This document shows positions 45,854 through 54,515 of a stretch of 64,000 bases of DNA, piece by piece. The DNA is from Bacillus sp. FJAT-26390. Lineage in GTDB: Bacteria; Bacillota; Bacilli; Paenibacillales; Paenibacillaceae. Position numbers and translations under genes: made by a program. The stretch is taken from positions 665,884 through 729,883 of the forward strand of contig NZ_MAQX01000022.1 in the NCBI RefSeq assembly GCF_001682865.1. The letters are read 5' to 3'. The notes beneath the pieces are model-generated. The model made no database searches. It was not told the DNA's origin and saw only the letters and a program-made list of their open reading frames with translations. Positions within the stretch are counted from its first letter, which is position 1; every line of letters begins with the position of its first letter.

Positions 45854-46405
45854 ATGGACAGACAACACGGTTCGGTATTATGGTTCATGGGATTGTCGGG
45901 AGCGGGAAAAACGACGACCGCCCGGCATATAGCGGCGCAGCTGCTGCAGCAAGGACGGCATGTGGAGCTGCTTGACGGCGACGAGCTTAGGGAGACGGTT
46001 TGCAAAGGCCTTGGCTTCTCCCGCGAGGACCGGATTGAAAATATCAAACGGATTGTCTATGTGGCTAAGCTACTCTCACGCAACGGCGTGGATCTGCTCG
46101 TCTCCGCCATTACACCCTACCAGGAGATGCGCGACTACGCTAGATCGCAGCTGCCCGGATTTGTGGAAATTTACGTGCAGTGCCCGATCAGCGAGTGCGA
46201 GCGCCGTGACGTGAAGGGCTTGTATGCCAAGGCGAGAAACGGCGGCTTGCGCCATTTTACAGGCGTTTCCGATCCGTTCGAGGTGCCGCAATCCCCCGAC
46301 ATCGTAATCGACACGGCCGCCACCACGCTGCAGGATAACGGTGATGCCGTGATTGGCTGGCTGCATGCCAATTTGCGGTTCATGCAAGCTGCGAAGAGAG
46401 CATAA
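45854..46405 (+). CDS. cysC: Adenylylsulfate (APS) kinase
   Basis: A 183-residue kinase that should phosphorylate APS with ATP to give PAPS. The P-loop GLSGAGKTT spans 13-21. It is followed by LLDGDELRE, GFSREDRIENIKR, the ITPYQEMRDYAR variant of the APS-kinase ISP motif, VKGLYAKARNGGLRHFTG, and DPFEVP near the end; all match CysC. There is no ATP sulfurylase, PAPS reductase or sulfite reductase in the window, so it is not part of an ordinary assimilation operon. Homologues also phosphorylate other nucleotide-linked groups. GAGAGGAG precedes the ATG. Its presence among sulfatase-type genes is unusual. Confidence 0.88.
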   Translation: MDRQHGSVLWFMGLSGAGKTTTARHIAAQLLQQGRHVELLDGDELRETVCKGLGFSREDRIENIKRIVYVAKLLSRNGVDLLVSAITPYQEMRDYARSQLPGFVEIYVQCPISECERRDVKGLYAKARNGGLRHFTGVSDPFEVPQSPDIVIDTAATTLQDNGDAVIGWLHANLRFMQAAKRA

Positions 46406-46468
46406 TCCGAGAGGCGATCAATCACCGGATTACCGGATCACCGGACATACCGAAGGAGAAGGCATACC

Positions 46469-47905
46469 ATGAAAATCATCCTAATATCGCTGGATACGCT
46501 TCGCGCCTCAAGGTTGAGCGGGTACGGCTACCCGAAGCCGACGAGCCCCTATTTGGACCGGATCGCCGAGCAAGGCGTGCTGTTCGAGCGCGCTTATGCC
46601 GCCGACATTCCGACGGAAGTAGCGCATACCGGCATTTTTACAGGCAAAGTCGGGCTTACGACAGGGATTGTCTCTCACGGCTCGGAGCTGACGCATCTTC
46701 CTAAATCGACCCCGTGGCTGCCGAACCTGCTGCGCGGCGCCGGCTTCACGACGTCTGCGGTGGACAATTTGTACCAGCTTAAGGAATGGTTTGCGCGCGG
46801 CTACCGCTACTATACGAATAGTGTTGGCGGCAATCGCTGGATCGACGGCCGGACCGTCAATGATCTGGCCATGCCATGGCTGACGGAGCATAAGGACGAA
46901 TCGTTCTTCTTGTTCCTTCATTATTGGGACGCCCATACGCCTTATTTGCCGCCGGATTCGTATGTTCCAGACTTTTATGAAGCAGGGCGGGATCCGTATG
47001 ATCCGGGCAACCGAAGCATGGATGCGGCTTACAACCATCCCGCCTATCCTTTCTTTAAGCACCATCATTACGATCTTGTTGGTCCGGTGACGGACAGTGC
47101 CTACTATGACGCGTTATACGACGCAGAAATCCGATATCTTGATGATCGTTTGAAGGAACTTGACACTCATCTGGAGAAGTTGGGTATCAAAGAGGATACG
47201 CTGCTGATTTTGTTCGGCGATCATGGCGAGAGTCTGACAGAGCATGACATCTACTGGGATCATTGCGGCTTGTACGAGCCAACCGTCCATGTGCCGCTTA
47301 TCATGCGGTGGCCGGGTCGCATACCAGAGGGACGCAGGGTACAAGGTCTCGTGCAGCAGGTGGACATTATGCCGACCGTGCTGGAAGCGATACGCAGCGA
47401 AAAGCCTGACGGCGTCGACCTATTGAAGGTTGAGGACCCGCCTGCAATGGACGGCCGAAGCTTATGGCCTTCTATCCGCAGCGAGACGGACGGTACGCAT
47501 GAAGTCGTCTACCTGAGTGAATGCGCCTGGCAGGCAGCCCGCGGCGTGCGGACGAACCGCTACAAATTTATCCGCACGTACGACGCGGGGCCTTTTACTA
47601 GACCGCCAAGAGAGCTGTACGATCTGGATGCCGATCCAGAAGAGACGGTGAATCTCGCGGAGCGGGAGCCGGAGCTTGCCGACCAGATGGAGAGGCAGCT
47701 GGAGAGCTGGGTGGAGGCGAAGCTGAACGGCCGCGAGGATCCGAAGGACCGGCAGCTTCGCGAGGCGGGACTGCCGTTTCGCAGGCGCATTGAGCAAATA
47801 CTGGCGGCATCGGGGATGACGTGGGACGAATGGTTTCAGAATCCGAGCCGAGAGCGATTCGATCAGGCGACAGATGAGCGGCTTGAACCGATCAGCGGAT
47901 CTTGA
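46469..47905 (+). CDS. Sulfatase-superfamily hydrolase lacking the formylglycine signature
   Basis: A 478-residue alkaline-phosphatase-fold hydrolase. Metal sites: Asp9 in LISLDTLR and Asp251-His252 in LFGDHGE, then WDHCGLYE. At the sulfatase signature the sequence is T49-E-V-A-H53, so Cys, Pro and Arg are all lost while Thr remains in the nucleophile position. It is the second such variant in the island and is about the size of the first, with similar N-terminal layout. No signal peptide. GAAGGAGAAGG precedes the ATG. The substrate ester is uncertain (phosphate, phosphonate or sulfate). Confidence 0.85.
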   Translation: MKIILISLDTLRASRLSGYGYPKPTSPYLDRIAEQGVLFERAYAADIPTEVAHTGIFTGKVGLTTGIVSHGSELTHLPKSTPWLPNLLRGAGFTTSAVDNLYQLKEWFARGYRYYTNSVGGNRWIDGRTVNDLAMPWLTEHKDESFFLFLHYWDAHTPYLPPDSYVPDFYEAGRDPYDPGNRSMDAAYNHPAYPFFKHHHYDLVGPVTDSAYYDALYDAEIRYLDDRLKELDTHLEKLGIKEDTLLILFGDHGESLTEHDIYWDHCGLYEPTVHVPLIMRWPGRIPEGRRVQGLVQQVDIMPTVLEAIRSEKPDGVDLLKVEDPPAMDGRSLWPSIRSETDGTHEVVYLSECAWQAARGVRTNRYKFIRTYDAGPFTRPPRELYDLDADPEETVNLAEREPELADQMERQLESWVEAKLNGREDPKDRQLREAGLPFRRRIEQILAASGMTWDEWFQNPSRERFDQATDERLEPISGS

Positions 47906-47954
47906 GCGGTTCATGATCGACTCTTGATCGGATATAGACGCGAGGGGATGAAAG

Positions 47955-48899
47955 ATGGAACGAATACTGGGAAGCAATACTTACATGAAGGATGAATTTC
48001 CGTTCTGGATCAATCGGACGGTACAATCTTCTGTTGCCGAGCATGGTCATGAGTTCATCGAGCTTGTCTACGTGGTGCAAGGAGAGGGCGTCCATATTTT
48101 CCAAGGCAACCATTACAATATTCATGCGGGAGACGTGTTTATTATTAATCCCGGCGAGACACATGCTTACTTTGTGGAGTCTGGCGGGAATATGGAAATC
48201 GTCAATTGCTTGTTCATGCCGTCCTTTATTCCCGATGCGCTGCTTCAGGAGCTGGAAATAACGGCATCGATGGACTACTTCTACGTGCATCCCTTCCTAA
48301 AGCAGGATGTCCGCTTCAACCATTACTTGAATCTGAACGGCCAAGAGGCGGCGTCCGTGCTAGCGCTGCTGGAGAGCATGATCCGCGAATTCAGCAGCCG
48401 CGATTCCGGCCACAAGACGCTGATCCGCCTGCAGATGGTGGAGCTGCTCGTGCTGCTTTCCCGCTATTATGCCAATATGCAAAGCCATCGAATCCATAGA
48501 TCCCCGCGTCAATCGGAACGAGTTATGATGGCCAGACGGATTTCCGGCTATCTCGAACGCCATTTTGACAAAAAAATTACGCTACAGGCGCTGTCCGGCC
48601 TGTTCAATGTCAGTACCCGGCAGTTGAACCGGCTGGTGCGCGAGGAGTTCGGCAAGAGCGTATTCGATCTGCTGCACGTCATTCGCATCGAGAGGGCAAA
48701 GCGGATGCTGCTCGAATCCGACCAGAAGGTCATTTACATTGCGACCATGGTCGGCTACGACGATCCATCGTTCTTCAGCAGGCTGTTCGTCCGCTATGCC
48801 GGCTGTTCGCCGCGCGAATACCGAACCGGCTCATGCGATCAGCGGGATGGAAAGGAGCGGATGGCGCATGCCGGACTCGATGAAAGAGCGGAGGCCTAA
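47955..48899 (+). CDS. AraC-family regulator with cupin sensor domain
   Basis: A 314-residue one-component regulator. The N-terminal cupin (HGHEFIELVYVVQGEGVHIF, INPGETHAYFV) binds a small ligand, and the C-terminal AraC domain has two helix-turn-helix units (LQALSGLFNVSTRQLNRLVR, VIYIATMVGYDDPSFFSRLF). The final 30 or so residues after REYRTGS run into the next gene, which overlaps by 32 bases. It lies inside the island, so it probably controls the sulfatase genes in response to a sugar intermediate, in addition to the YesMN pair at the start. Confidence 0.9.
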   Translation: MERILGSNTYMKDEFPFWINRTVQSSVAEHGHEFIELVYVVQGEGVHIFQGNHYNIHAGDVFIINPGETHAYFVESGGNMEIVNCLFMPSFIPDALLQELEITASMDYFYVHPFLKQDVRFNHYLNLNGQEAASVLALLESMIREFSSRDSGHKTLIRLQMVELLVLLSRYYANMQSHRIHRSPRQSERVMMARRISGYLERHFDKKITLQALSGLFNVSTRQLNRLVREEFGKSVFDLLHVIRIERAKRMLLESDQKVIYIATMVGYDDPSFFSRLFVRYAGCSPREYRTGSCDQRDGKERMAHAGLDERAEA

Positions 48900-50295
48900 C
48901 GTACTGCTGATCACGGCCGACCAATTGCGGGAGGATTGCGTTGGCTATAGCGGCAAATACCCGGTTCGTACACCGCACCTTGACCGCCTGTCCGAGCAAG
49001 GCGTTTCCTTCTCCCACGCCTACTCCGTGCTGCCGGTATGTTCGCCGGCTAGGCAGTCCTTGCTGCGTGGGAGGAGGCCGGAGACATTCGGCGCCCTATG
49101 GAATTACAGCGGTGCCCTGCCCGTGATGGCACTGCCGCCTGAATCCTACACGTGGCCAAGAGCGCTTGCGGAAAGTGGCTATGCGACGGCATATTTAGGC
49201 AAATGGGGGGTCAATCCAGTGCACGGCCCTACGGCTTATGGTTACGAGTCGTACGTCAGCGAAGCAGAATATCAAGGCTTCGTCTCGCAGAAGCACCCGG
49301 ACGTCCGTTACGAGAACGGCTTCTTCGGCGAAGAGTGCCTGTTGCCGCTGGAGGACGCGGAGACGCATTGGTTCGCCGCGCGAGCGGGCGAGACGCTGGA
49401 GCGGCTGCAAGGCGACGGGCGGCCTTGGCATATGGCGCTTCATTTCAGCGAGCCGCACTTGCCCTGCCGACCTTCGGCTCCCTTCGCTGGGATGTACGAG
49501 GCGGCGGACATCCCGGAATGGGCTGGCTTCCGCGAGACCTTTGCCGGCAAGCCGTACATGCAGCGCCAGCAGCTGCAGAGCTGGGGCGTCGCCGGTTACG
49601 GCTGGCAGGAATGGGCGCCGCTCGTAGCCCGTTATTACGCCGTCATCAGCCAACTCGACGATGCAATCGGGCGTGTGCTGGGTACGCTGGAGCGTCTAGG
49701 GATGGCGGATGACACCATAGTGATCTTTACCGCAGACCACGGCGACATGTGCGGTTCCCACGGCATGATGGATAAGCACTACATCATGTACGACGATGTT
49801 GTACGGGTGCCGCTTATCGTTCGGATGCCGGGCGGCGGGGAGGCGGAACGAGGCTGGCGATGCGAGCGGTTCGTCTACAATTTTCTGGATTTGCCGCCTA
49901 CGATACTGGAGCTCCTCGATTTGCAACAGCGTGATCCTGGAGATTTGCAGGGCCGCTCACTTGGACCTCTGCTCGCTGGGGAGGAACCGCTCGATTGGCG
50001 GGACGCCGTCGTGTCGACCTATAACGGACAGCAGTTCGGGCTGTACACATCTCGGATGATCCGCATTGCGAACTGGAAATACATCTGGAATTTAACGGAC
50101 GTCGACGAGCTGTATGACATGACCGGCGACCCCGGCGAACTGAAGAACTTAAGCGGGCAGGCTGATCAAGCAGAGCTGCTCGCCGCGCTAAGGAGGCGGC
50201 TGTACGAGCAGCTGACTTTGGACGGCGATGCGATCGTGGCCAACGAATGGACACGCCGTCAGCTGCTGCAAGGCGCGAAGCTGGGCGGTACATGA
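48868..50295 (+). CDS. Type I sulfatase with canonical C-S-P-A-R site
   Basis: A 475-residue sulfatase. Metal ligand Asp18 lies in LLITADQLRED. The signature C58-S-P-A-R62 can be converted to formylglycine, and FTADHGDMCGSHGMMDKH carries the later Asp-His pair. It hydrolyses a sulfate ester in the cytosol (no signal peptide). Conversion of Cys58 needs FGE or an anaerobic maturase, neither of which is in the window. The frame is open from 48739, but AGGAG ten bases before ATG 48868 gives the family-like start, overlapping the regulator gene by 32 bases. A terminator follows, closing the island. Confidence 0.9.
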   Translation: MPDSMKERRPNVLLITADQLREDCVGYSGKYPVRTPHLDRLSEQGVSFSHAYSVLPVCSPARQSLLRGRRPETFGALWNYSGALPVMALPPESYTWPRALAESGYATAYLGKWGVNPVHGPTAYGYESYVSEAEYQGFVSQKHPDVRYENGFFGEECLLPLEDAETHWFAARAGETLERLQGDGRPWHMALHFSEPHLPCRPSAPFAGMYEAADIPEWAGFRETFAGKPYMQRQQLQSWGVAGYGWQEWAPLVARYYAVISQLDDAIGRVLGTLERLGMADDTIVIFTADHGDMCGSHGMMDKHYIMYDDVVRVPLIVRMPGGGEAERGWRCERFVYNFLDLPPTILELLDLQQRDPGDLQGRSLGPLLAGEEPLDWRDAVVSTYNGQQFGLYTSRMIRIANWKYIWNLTDVDELYDMTGDPGELKNLSGQADQAELLAALRRRLYEQLTLDGDAIVANEWTRRQLLQGAKLGGT

Positions 50296-50303
50296 ACAAA
50301 ACT

Positions 50304-50330
50304 AACGCAGCCAATGTGGCTGCGTTTTTT
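50304..50330 (+). terminator. Rho-independent terminator closing the island
   Basis: AACGCAGCC and GGCTGCGTT form a nine-pair stem around a short loop, followed by TTTTT. It begins nine bases after the sulfatase stop codon. Confidence 0.9.
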
Positions 50331-50402
50331 CTCATGAAATTCGAAGTATTGCCCAGAGTGGAAGTCCATGGAACCGTATTAATGGAGCGAGGAAATTCAC
50401 CC

Positions 50403-50561
50403 TTATTTTTTTATCAGACTCAAGAGAAGCGCTTGCTCCTCCGTTAAAATAAATTGCTCCTGAGGCCAAAATTCCTCATCCTCGTCCCTGCCGAAGAGAC
50501 GAAGGAGCTCCTTCCATACCCCTTTATCCATTGCTTCCGAAGCGGAAATCATGATCTTCAA
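50403..50561 (-). CDS. Small conserved hypothetical protein
   Basis: A 52-residue protein starting at TTG with AAGGAGGTG placed correctly before it. It reads KIMISASEAMDKGVWKELL, then an acidic stretch, and ends FILTEEQALLLSLIKK. I recall similar short proteins (start KI-ISASEA-DKG-W, end LT-EEA) in Paenibacillus genomes, but no function is known to me. No membrane segment or signal peptide. It is convergent with the sulfatase gene and divergent from 50734. Confidence 0.65.
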   Translation of the reverse strand: MKIMISASEAMDKGVWKELLRLFGRDEDEEFWPQEQFILTEEQALLLSLIKK

Positions 50562-50733
50562 TGCGAGCACCTCCTTCCATTTCCTTATGTTCAATTACAC
50601 TTTTATATGTGAAAATAAACATAGCCTTATGCAAGATTCACCCCTCAAAGCAATTGAGCTTTGGTTGATTATCATTGTTTTGTTACTTTGGGAGATGATA
50701 GGAGATATGACGGAGAGAAAGGAAAATCAACCA

Positions 50734-51087
50734 ATGGATATTGAATTATTCTCGGATCTCATCAAAGATGAGCGTGGCAATTATTATGTTGCCGTATATA
50801 AAGAACAAATGGAATTAACGTTGGTTAACGCGCTGGTTGAGCGGTCTTATGTTGATATTTTGGCCTTTAATGAGGAGTTTAAACAAAAATTCGCCGAATA
50901 CGAGAACCATTATATCGGTAAAATCGTGACGGATCAGCTCCGGCATGATATTGTTTTCGCTTCAAAAGCGGATGGGCATGGCCGCATGCATGATTTGGCG
51001 GAGGTTATGCTTCGTTACAAGGTAAGCTTTATTGATGTAATCGAGTTTTACCGAAACCCGCGAATGGGACGCGGAGAGCGGTTATGA
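50734..51087 (+). CDS. Hypothetical protein
   Basis: A 117-residue protein I do not recognise: MDIELFSDLIKDERGNYYVA, then a helical middle and a basic end RNPRMGRGERL. The frame is open back to 50551, but the upstream part is low in coding character, and AAAGGA lies ten bases before ATG 50734; ATG 50707 is the main alternative. Its stop overlaps the start of the next gene (TTATGATG), so it is translationally coupled to the flavin-dependent oxidoreductase. No signal peptide or membrane helix. Confidence 0.6.
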   Translation: MDIELFSDLIKDERGNYYVAVYKEQMELTLVNALVERSYVDILAFNEEFKQKFAEYENHYIGKIVTDQLRHDIVFASKADGHGRMHDLAEVMLRYKVSFIDVIEFYRNPRMGRGERL

Positions 51088-52031
51088 TGTCTTTAACGTT
51101 TAGCGCTCTCGATCTGGTACCTGTGATCGGAGGTGTGGATGACACCATCGCTTTGAACGAAGCGGTGAAGCTTGCCCAAGCAGCCGAACGGCTGGGCTAT
51201 AGCCGTTACTGGGTTGCAGAGCACCATAATATGCCGGGTTTGGCCTGTACTTCCCCTGAGGTGCTGCTCGCACATATCGGAGTAAAAACAGAACGGATTC
51301 GCATCGGTTCAGGAGCTTTGCTGCTGCCCCATTATAAGCCGCTTAAGGTGGCCGAATCGTTTAACCTGCTTGCCAGCTTGTACCCCGGCCGGATTGATTT
51401 GGGCATGGGCCGGGCACCAGGCGGATCAGCGCAGGCAAGCATGGCGCTCAGCGGGAATTTTCTTGAGAATGTCAGGCAGCTCCCTGACTCCCTTAAAGGA
51501 ATAACCGAGCTGATGGAGGGGAGTTTCGAATATGAAGGAGAACCGGTCGTCGCCCGTCCATCACCTTCGATACATCCGGAACTATGGCTACTTGGAACTA
51601 ACAGCAAAAGCGCCGCTTATGCTGCAGAATTCGGAATGGGATATGTATTCGGCCAGTTTATGAGCGATTCGGATGGCGTGGAGATTGTACACAGCTATCG
51701 AAAAGCCTTTATCCCTTCGCGCCGTTGCCCTCAACCCAAAGTAATCGTGACTGTGGGGACAGTCTGTGCCGAAACGGCGGAGGAAGCAGCCCAGCTTGCC
51801 GCATCCGGCACCGCGCTGTTTCAAAGCGATGGGGCAATCGAAGAGAAGTTAATTTCTACGCATCGCAAGCTGTTCGTTGGAGAGGCAAACGATGTAGCGG
51901 CAAGCCTGGAGCAGCTTGCGCTGCAGTATGGCATTGATGAAATAATGATCGTTACGATGATCCCCGATTATAAAAAACGGCTTCGTTCTTTCGAGTTGTT
52001 AGCACATGCGTTGCAAAGCAGGTCCTTCTGA
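51084..52031 (+). CDS. LLM-class (luciferase-like) flavin-dependent oxidoreductase
   Basis: A 315-residue bacterial-luciferase-fold protein. Typical motifs are FSALDLVPV at the start, YSRYWVAEHHNMPG, RIRIGSGALLLPHY, and GRIDLGMGRAPGG. This is the MsnO8-like group of FMN-dependent monooxygenases or reductases with unknown substrate. Start ATG 51084 or 51087 overlaps the preceding gene. A bidirectional terminator follows. Confidence 0.9.
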   Translation: MMSLTFSALDLVPVIGGVDDTIALNEAVKLAQAAERLGYSRYWVAEHHNMPGLACTSPEVLLAHIGVKTERIRIGSGALLLPHYKPLKVAESFNLLASLYPGRIDLGMGRAPGGSAQASMALSGNFLENVRQLPDSLKGITELMEGSFEYEGEPVVARPSPSIHPELWLLGTNSKSAAYAAEFGMGYVFGQFMSDSDGVEIVHSYRKAFIPSRRCPQPKVIVTVGTVCAETAEEAAQLAASGTALFQSDGAIEEKLISTHRKLFVGEANDVAASLEQLALQYGIDEIMIVTMIPDYKKRLRSFELLAHALQSRSF

Positions 52032-52036
52032 TACAT

Positions 52037-52086
52037 AAAAAAGACTACTCTCCTTTTTCAAGCTAGGGAGAGTAGTCTTTTTTTCC
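52037..52086. terminator. Bidirectional terminator
   Basis: AAAAAAGACTACTCTCC and GGGAGAGTAGTCTTTTTT pair along about 17 bases with A and T runs at the two ends. It lies between convergent genes and can serve both. Confidence 0.9.
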
Positions 52087-52121
52087 GGCTGAGATAGGCA
52101 ATCAGCAGATTGCCTTATTCA

Positions 52122-53618
52122 TCATGCTTCTTTGGCGATTGCCACTTCCAGCTTCGATTTGGAATCTTCCGCAGAAGCTTGATCCGTACGTTTGATAAAG
52201 AACGATAGCAGCAAACCGATTACACCAATCGCAACGATAACGAGATAAGCGTCATTTATACCTTGAATGGAGGCTTCCATAATCATTTGCTTTTGGTTTG
52301 CAGCCTCTGTTCCGCTTGAAACCATTAGATCCTGAAGATGCGTTTTCGTACGGCTCGTCATCACGGTAACGAGCAGCGATGTGCCTACTGCGCCGGCAAC
52401 TTGTTTAATCGTATTGGAGATAGCCGTACCATGCGCATTAAGCTTGGCTGGTAATTGATTTAAGCCTGCCGTAGTGATTGGCATCAGAAGCATAGCCATA
52501 CCGAAGCGGCGGCCTGTGGACATGAGAACCAGATAAGTATAGCTGGTTGAGTCCGTCAAATTAATAAAGCCGAAGGTGGTGGCGATCGTAATAGCCATCC
52601 CGATGATGGAAAGCCATTTTGCTCCGAACCGATCGAACAGCCGTCCCGTGATCGGCATTAGAACGCCCATTAGGAGCGAGCCAGGGAACATCAATAAGCC
52701 GGATTCCAGGGCTGTAAAGCCTCGAGCGTTTTGCAGATAAAGAGGAAGCAGCATCATATCCGCATACATCACGATGGTAACCGCGATATTGATGACGGTA
52801 GTTAAAGAAAACATGCTGTATTTGAAGGCCCGGAGATCAAGCAGCGGATTTTGGGAAACCAACTGCCGCCAAGTGAACAGGATGAGGGAAACAACCCCCG
52901 AAATAATAGATACAAGCACCTCAGCGCTCGACCAGCCTAAGCTGCCAGCTCGGCTGAAGCCGTACATCATTGCGCCGAATCCGACGGTGGAGAGGATGAC
53001 GCTTAGCATGTCAATCTTGGCATGGATGCGCTCCGACACATTTTTCAGATAAATAAACCCGCAGATGATAACGAGAAGAGCTAACGGAATCATGCCGTAA
53101 AACATCATTTCCCATGGGTAATTTTCTAGAATATACCCGGCAAGCGTTGGCCCAATTGCTGGTGCGAAAATAATGGCGAACCCGACCATGCCCATCGCGG
53201 CGCCTCTCTTATTGGGAGGGAAGAGCGTCAAAATAACATTCATGAGCAGCGGCATAATAATGCCGGCGCCTGCTGCCTGGATCAAACGCCCGGTCAGAAG
53301 GATGGGAAAACTTGTTGCGACTGCCGATACGATCGTACCTGCCAGAAAAATAAACATGGAGGTCTGAAAAAGCTCACGCGTCGTAAATCGCTGCATCAAA
53401 TAGGCGGTGATCGGAATCAAAACACCGTTAACCAACATGTACCCCGTCGTCAGCCACTGGGCCGTTGCGGCCGTAATGTTAAAATCAATCATTAACTCCG
53501 GAACTGCAACACTCATGACTGTTTGATTCAGCGTCGCAAGAAAGGCACCCAAAATCATAACGAACAAGATTGGTCCCTTTTTTATCGAACTGCTGTTTAT
53601 TGCCAAACTTTTACTCAA
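52122..53618 (-). CDS. DHA2-family MFS multidrug efflux transporter
   Basis: A transporter of about 498 residues with 14 predicted membrane segments, of the EmrB/QacA type. Motifs: LNQTVMSVAVPELM in helix 1 (usual LD-T-V-NVALP), ITAYLMQRFTTRELF after helix 2 and IIMPLLMN later. It exports drugs by proton antiport. The frame is open to TTG 53636, but AAAGGATGGAG precedes TTG 53618. It is divergent from a TetR gene with a TetR-type palindrome between them, so it is probably repressed by that protein. Confidence 0.9.
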   Translation of the reverse strand: MSKSLAINSSSIKKGPILFVMILGAFLATLNQTVMSVAVPELMIDFNITAATAQWLTTGYMLVNGVLIPITAYLMQRFTTRELFQTSMFIFLAGTIVSAVATSFPILLTGRLIQAAGAGIIMPLLMNVILTLFPPNKRGAAMGMVGFAIIFAPAIGPTLAGYILENYPWEMMFYGMIPLALLVIICGFIYLKNVSERIHAKIDMLSVILSTVGFGAMMYGFSRAGSLGWSSAEVLVSIISGVVSLILFTWRQLVSQNPLLDLRAFKYSMFSLTTVINIAVTIVMYADMMLLPLYLQNARGFTALESGLLMFPGSLLMGVLMPITGRLFDRFGAKWLSIIGMAITIATTFGFINLTDSTSYTYLVLMSTGRRFGMAMLLMPITTAGLNQLPAKLNAHGTAISNTIKQVAGAVGTSLLVTVMTSRTKTHLQDLMVSSGTEAANQKQMIMEASIQGINDAYLVIVAIGVIGLLLSFFIKRTDQASAEDSKSKLEVAIAKEA

Positions 53619-53741
53619 CCTACTCCATCCTTTCAAATCTCTCTTTATAGACTTAATTTACACTGTGTTATATAATCGACAATGTATTAATTAGATTATA
53701 TGCAGAATTAATGGGTTGACAAGCAACAGAATTGGATAAAG

Positions 53742-53757
53742 TGTAAAGTAGTTTACA
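53742..53757. promoter_or_regulatory. TetR-type operator
   Basis: TGTAAAGTAGTTTACA, a perfect inverted repeat of six-base arms with a four-base centre, lies between the divergent efflux and TetR genes. A TTGACA at 53716-53721 shortly before it suggests that the operator overlaps a promoter reading to the right, giving autorepression. Confidence 0.65.
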
Positions 53758-53845
53758 ATAAAAAGTTTTACTGTCGATAAACTCGAAGATATGCTACGAA
53801 AGCATTGAAATTGTAGCTTGAATAATTTTAATAAAGGAGAAGGAT

Positions 53846-54433
53846 ATGGATAATACAACGACACGGACAGATCCTCGCGTACTCCGAACACGTCAATTGC
53901 TTAGGGACGCCTTTATCGAGCTGCTTCAGGAAATGGATTTCGAGAAAATTTCGGTTAATCGCCTTGCGGAACGCGCGACCATCAACCGCGTTACTTTTTA
54001 TCTGCATTATCGGGACATTCCTGATATGCTGGAGAAGATGGCGGAAGATATGATCGATGATATTCATCAGGTTTTGGACAATGCGCCGCCGAATCCGAAT
54101 CCGGAAGAAGAAGAGTATTGGCCGATGCTGGTGAACTTGCTCGACCACATTGCCAAACACGCCAAGTTTTACAAAGTCATTCTTGCAACGAATCGAACGA
54201 CGATTTTTTCTGATCGCCTGTTAAAGCTGCTCGCGGAGCTAGTTGCCGATCGAATCGAAAGAATGGAAAGCGAATCCTACATTTCAAAAGCAAATATTCA
54301 AAAGGATATTGCGGTATGGTACAGCTCTTCAGCTTTAATCGGTACGATTATCGCTTGGCTGCGAAAGGACATCCCGTACACGCCGCTTTTTCTCGCCAAA
54401 CAATTTTCGCTGATGCGGTTATTGCCGAGGTAA
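53846..54433 (+). CDS. TetR-family transcriptional regulator
   Basis: A 195-residue regulator. The N-terminal helix-turn-helix lies in FEKISVNRLAERATINRVTF followed by YLHYRD. The C-terminal ligand domain ends SALIGTIIAWLRKDIPY, which resembles the TetR_C-type of small Firmicute regulators (YxaF/DhaS-like). AAAGGAGAAGG precedes the ATG. Expected to repress the divergent DHA2 pump and itself through the palindrome at 53742. Confidence 0.9.
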   Translation: MDNTTTRTDPRVLRTRQLLRDAFIELLQEMDFEKISVNRLAERATINRVTFYLHYRDIPDMLEKMAEDMIDDIHQVLDNAPPNPNPEEEEYWPMLVNLLDHIAKHAKFYKVILATNRTTIFSDRLLKLLAELVADRIERMESESYISKANIQKDIAVWYSSSALIGTIIAWLRKDIPYTPLFLAKQFSLMRLLPR

Positions 54434-54515
54434 GGTTTGGATAGCAGCCGCTTATGCAGAGTTAATCGGTTAAACATGAACAATAAAGATCATAATCATA
54501 TAGGGGGCTTAAGGC

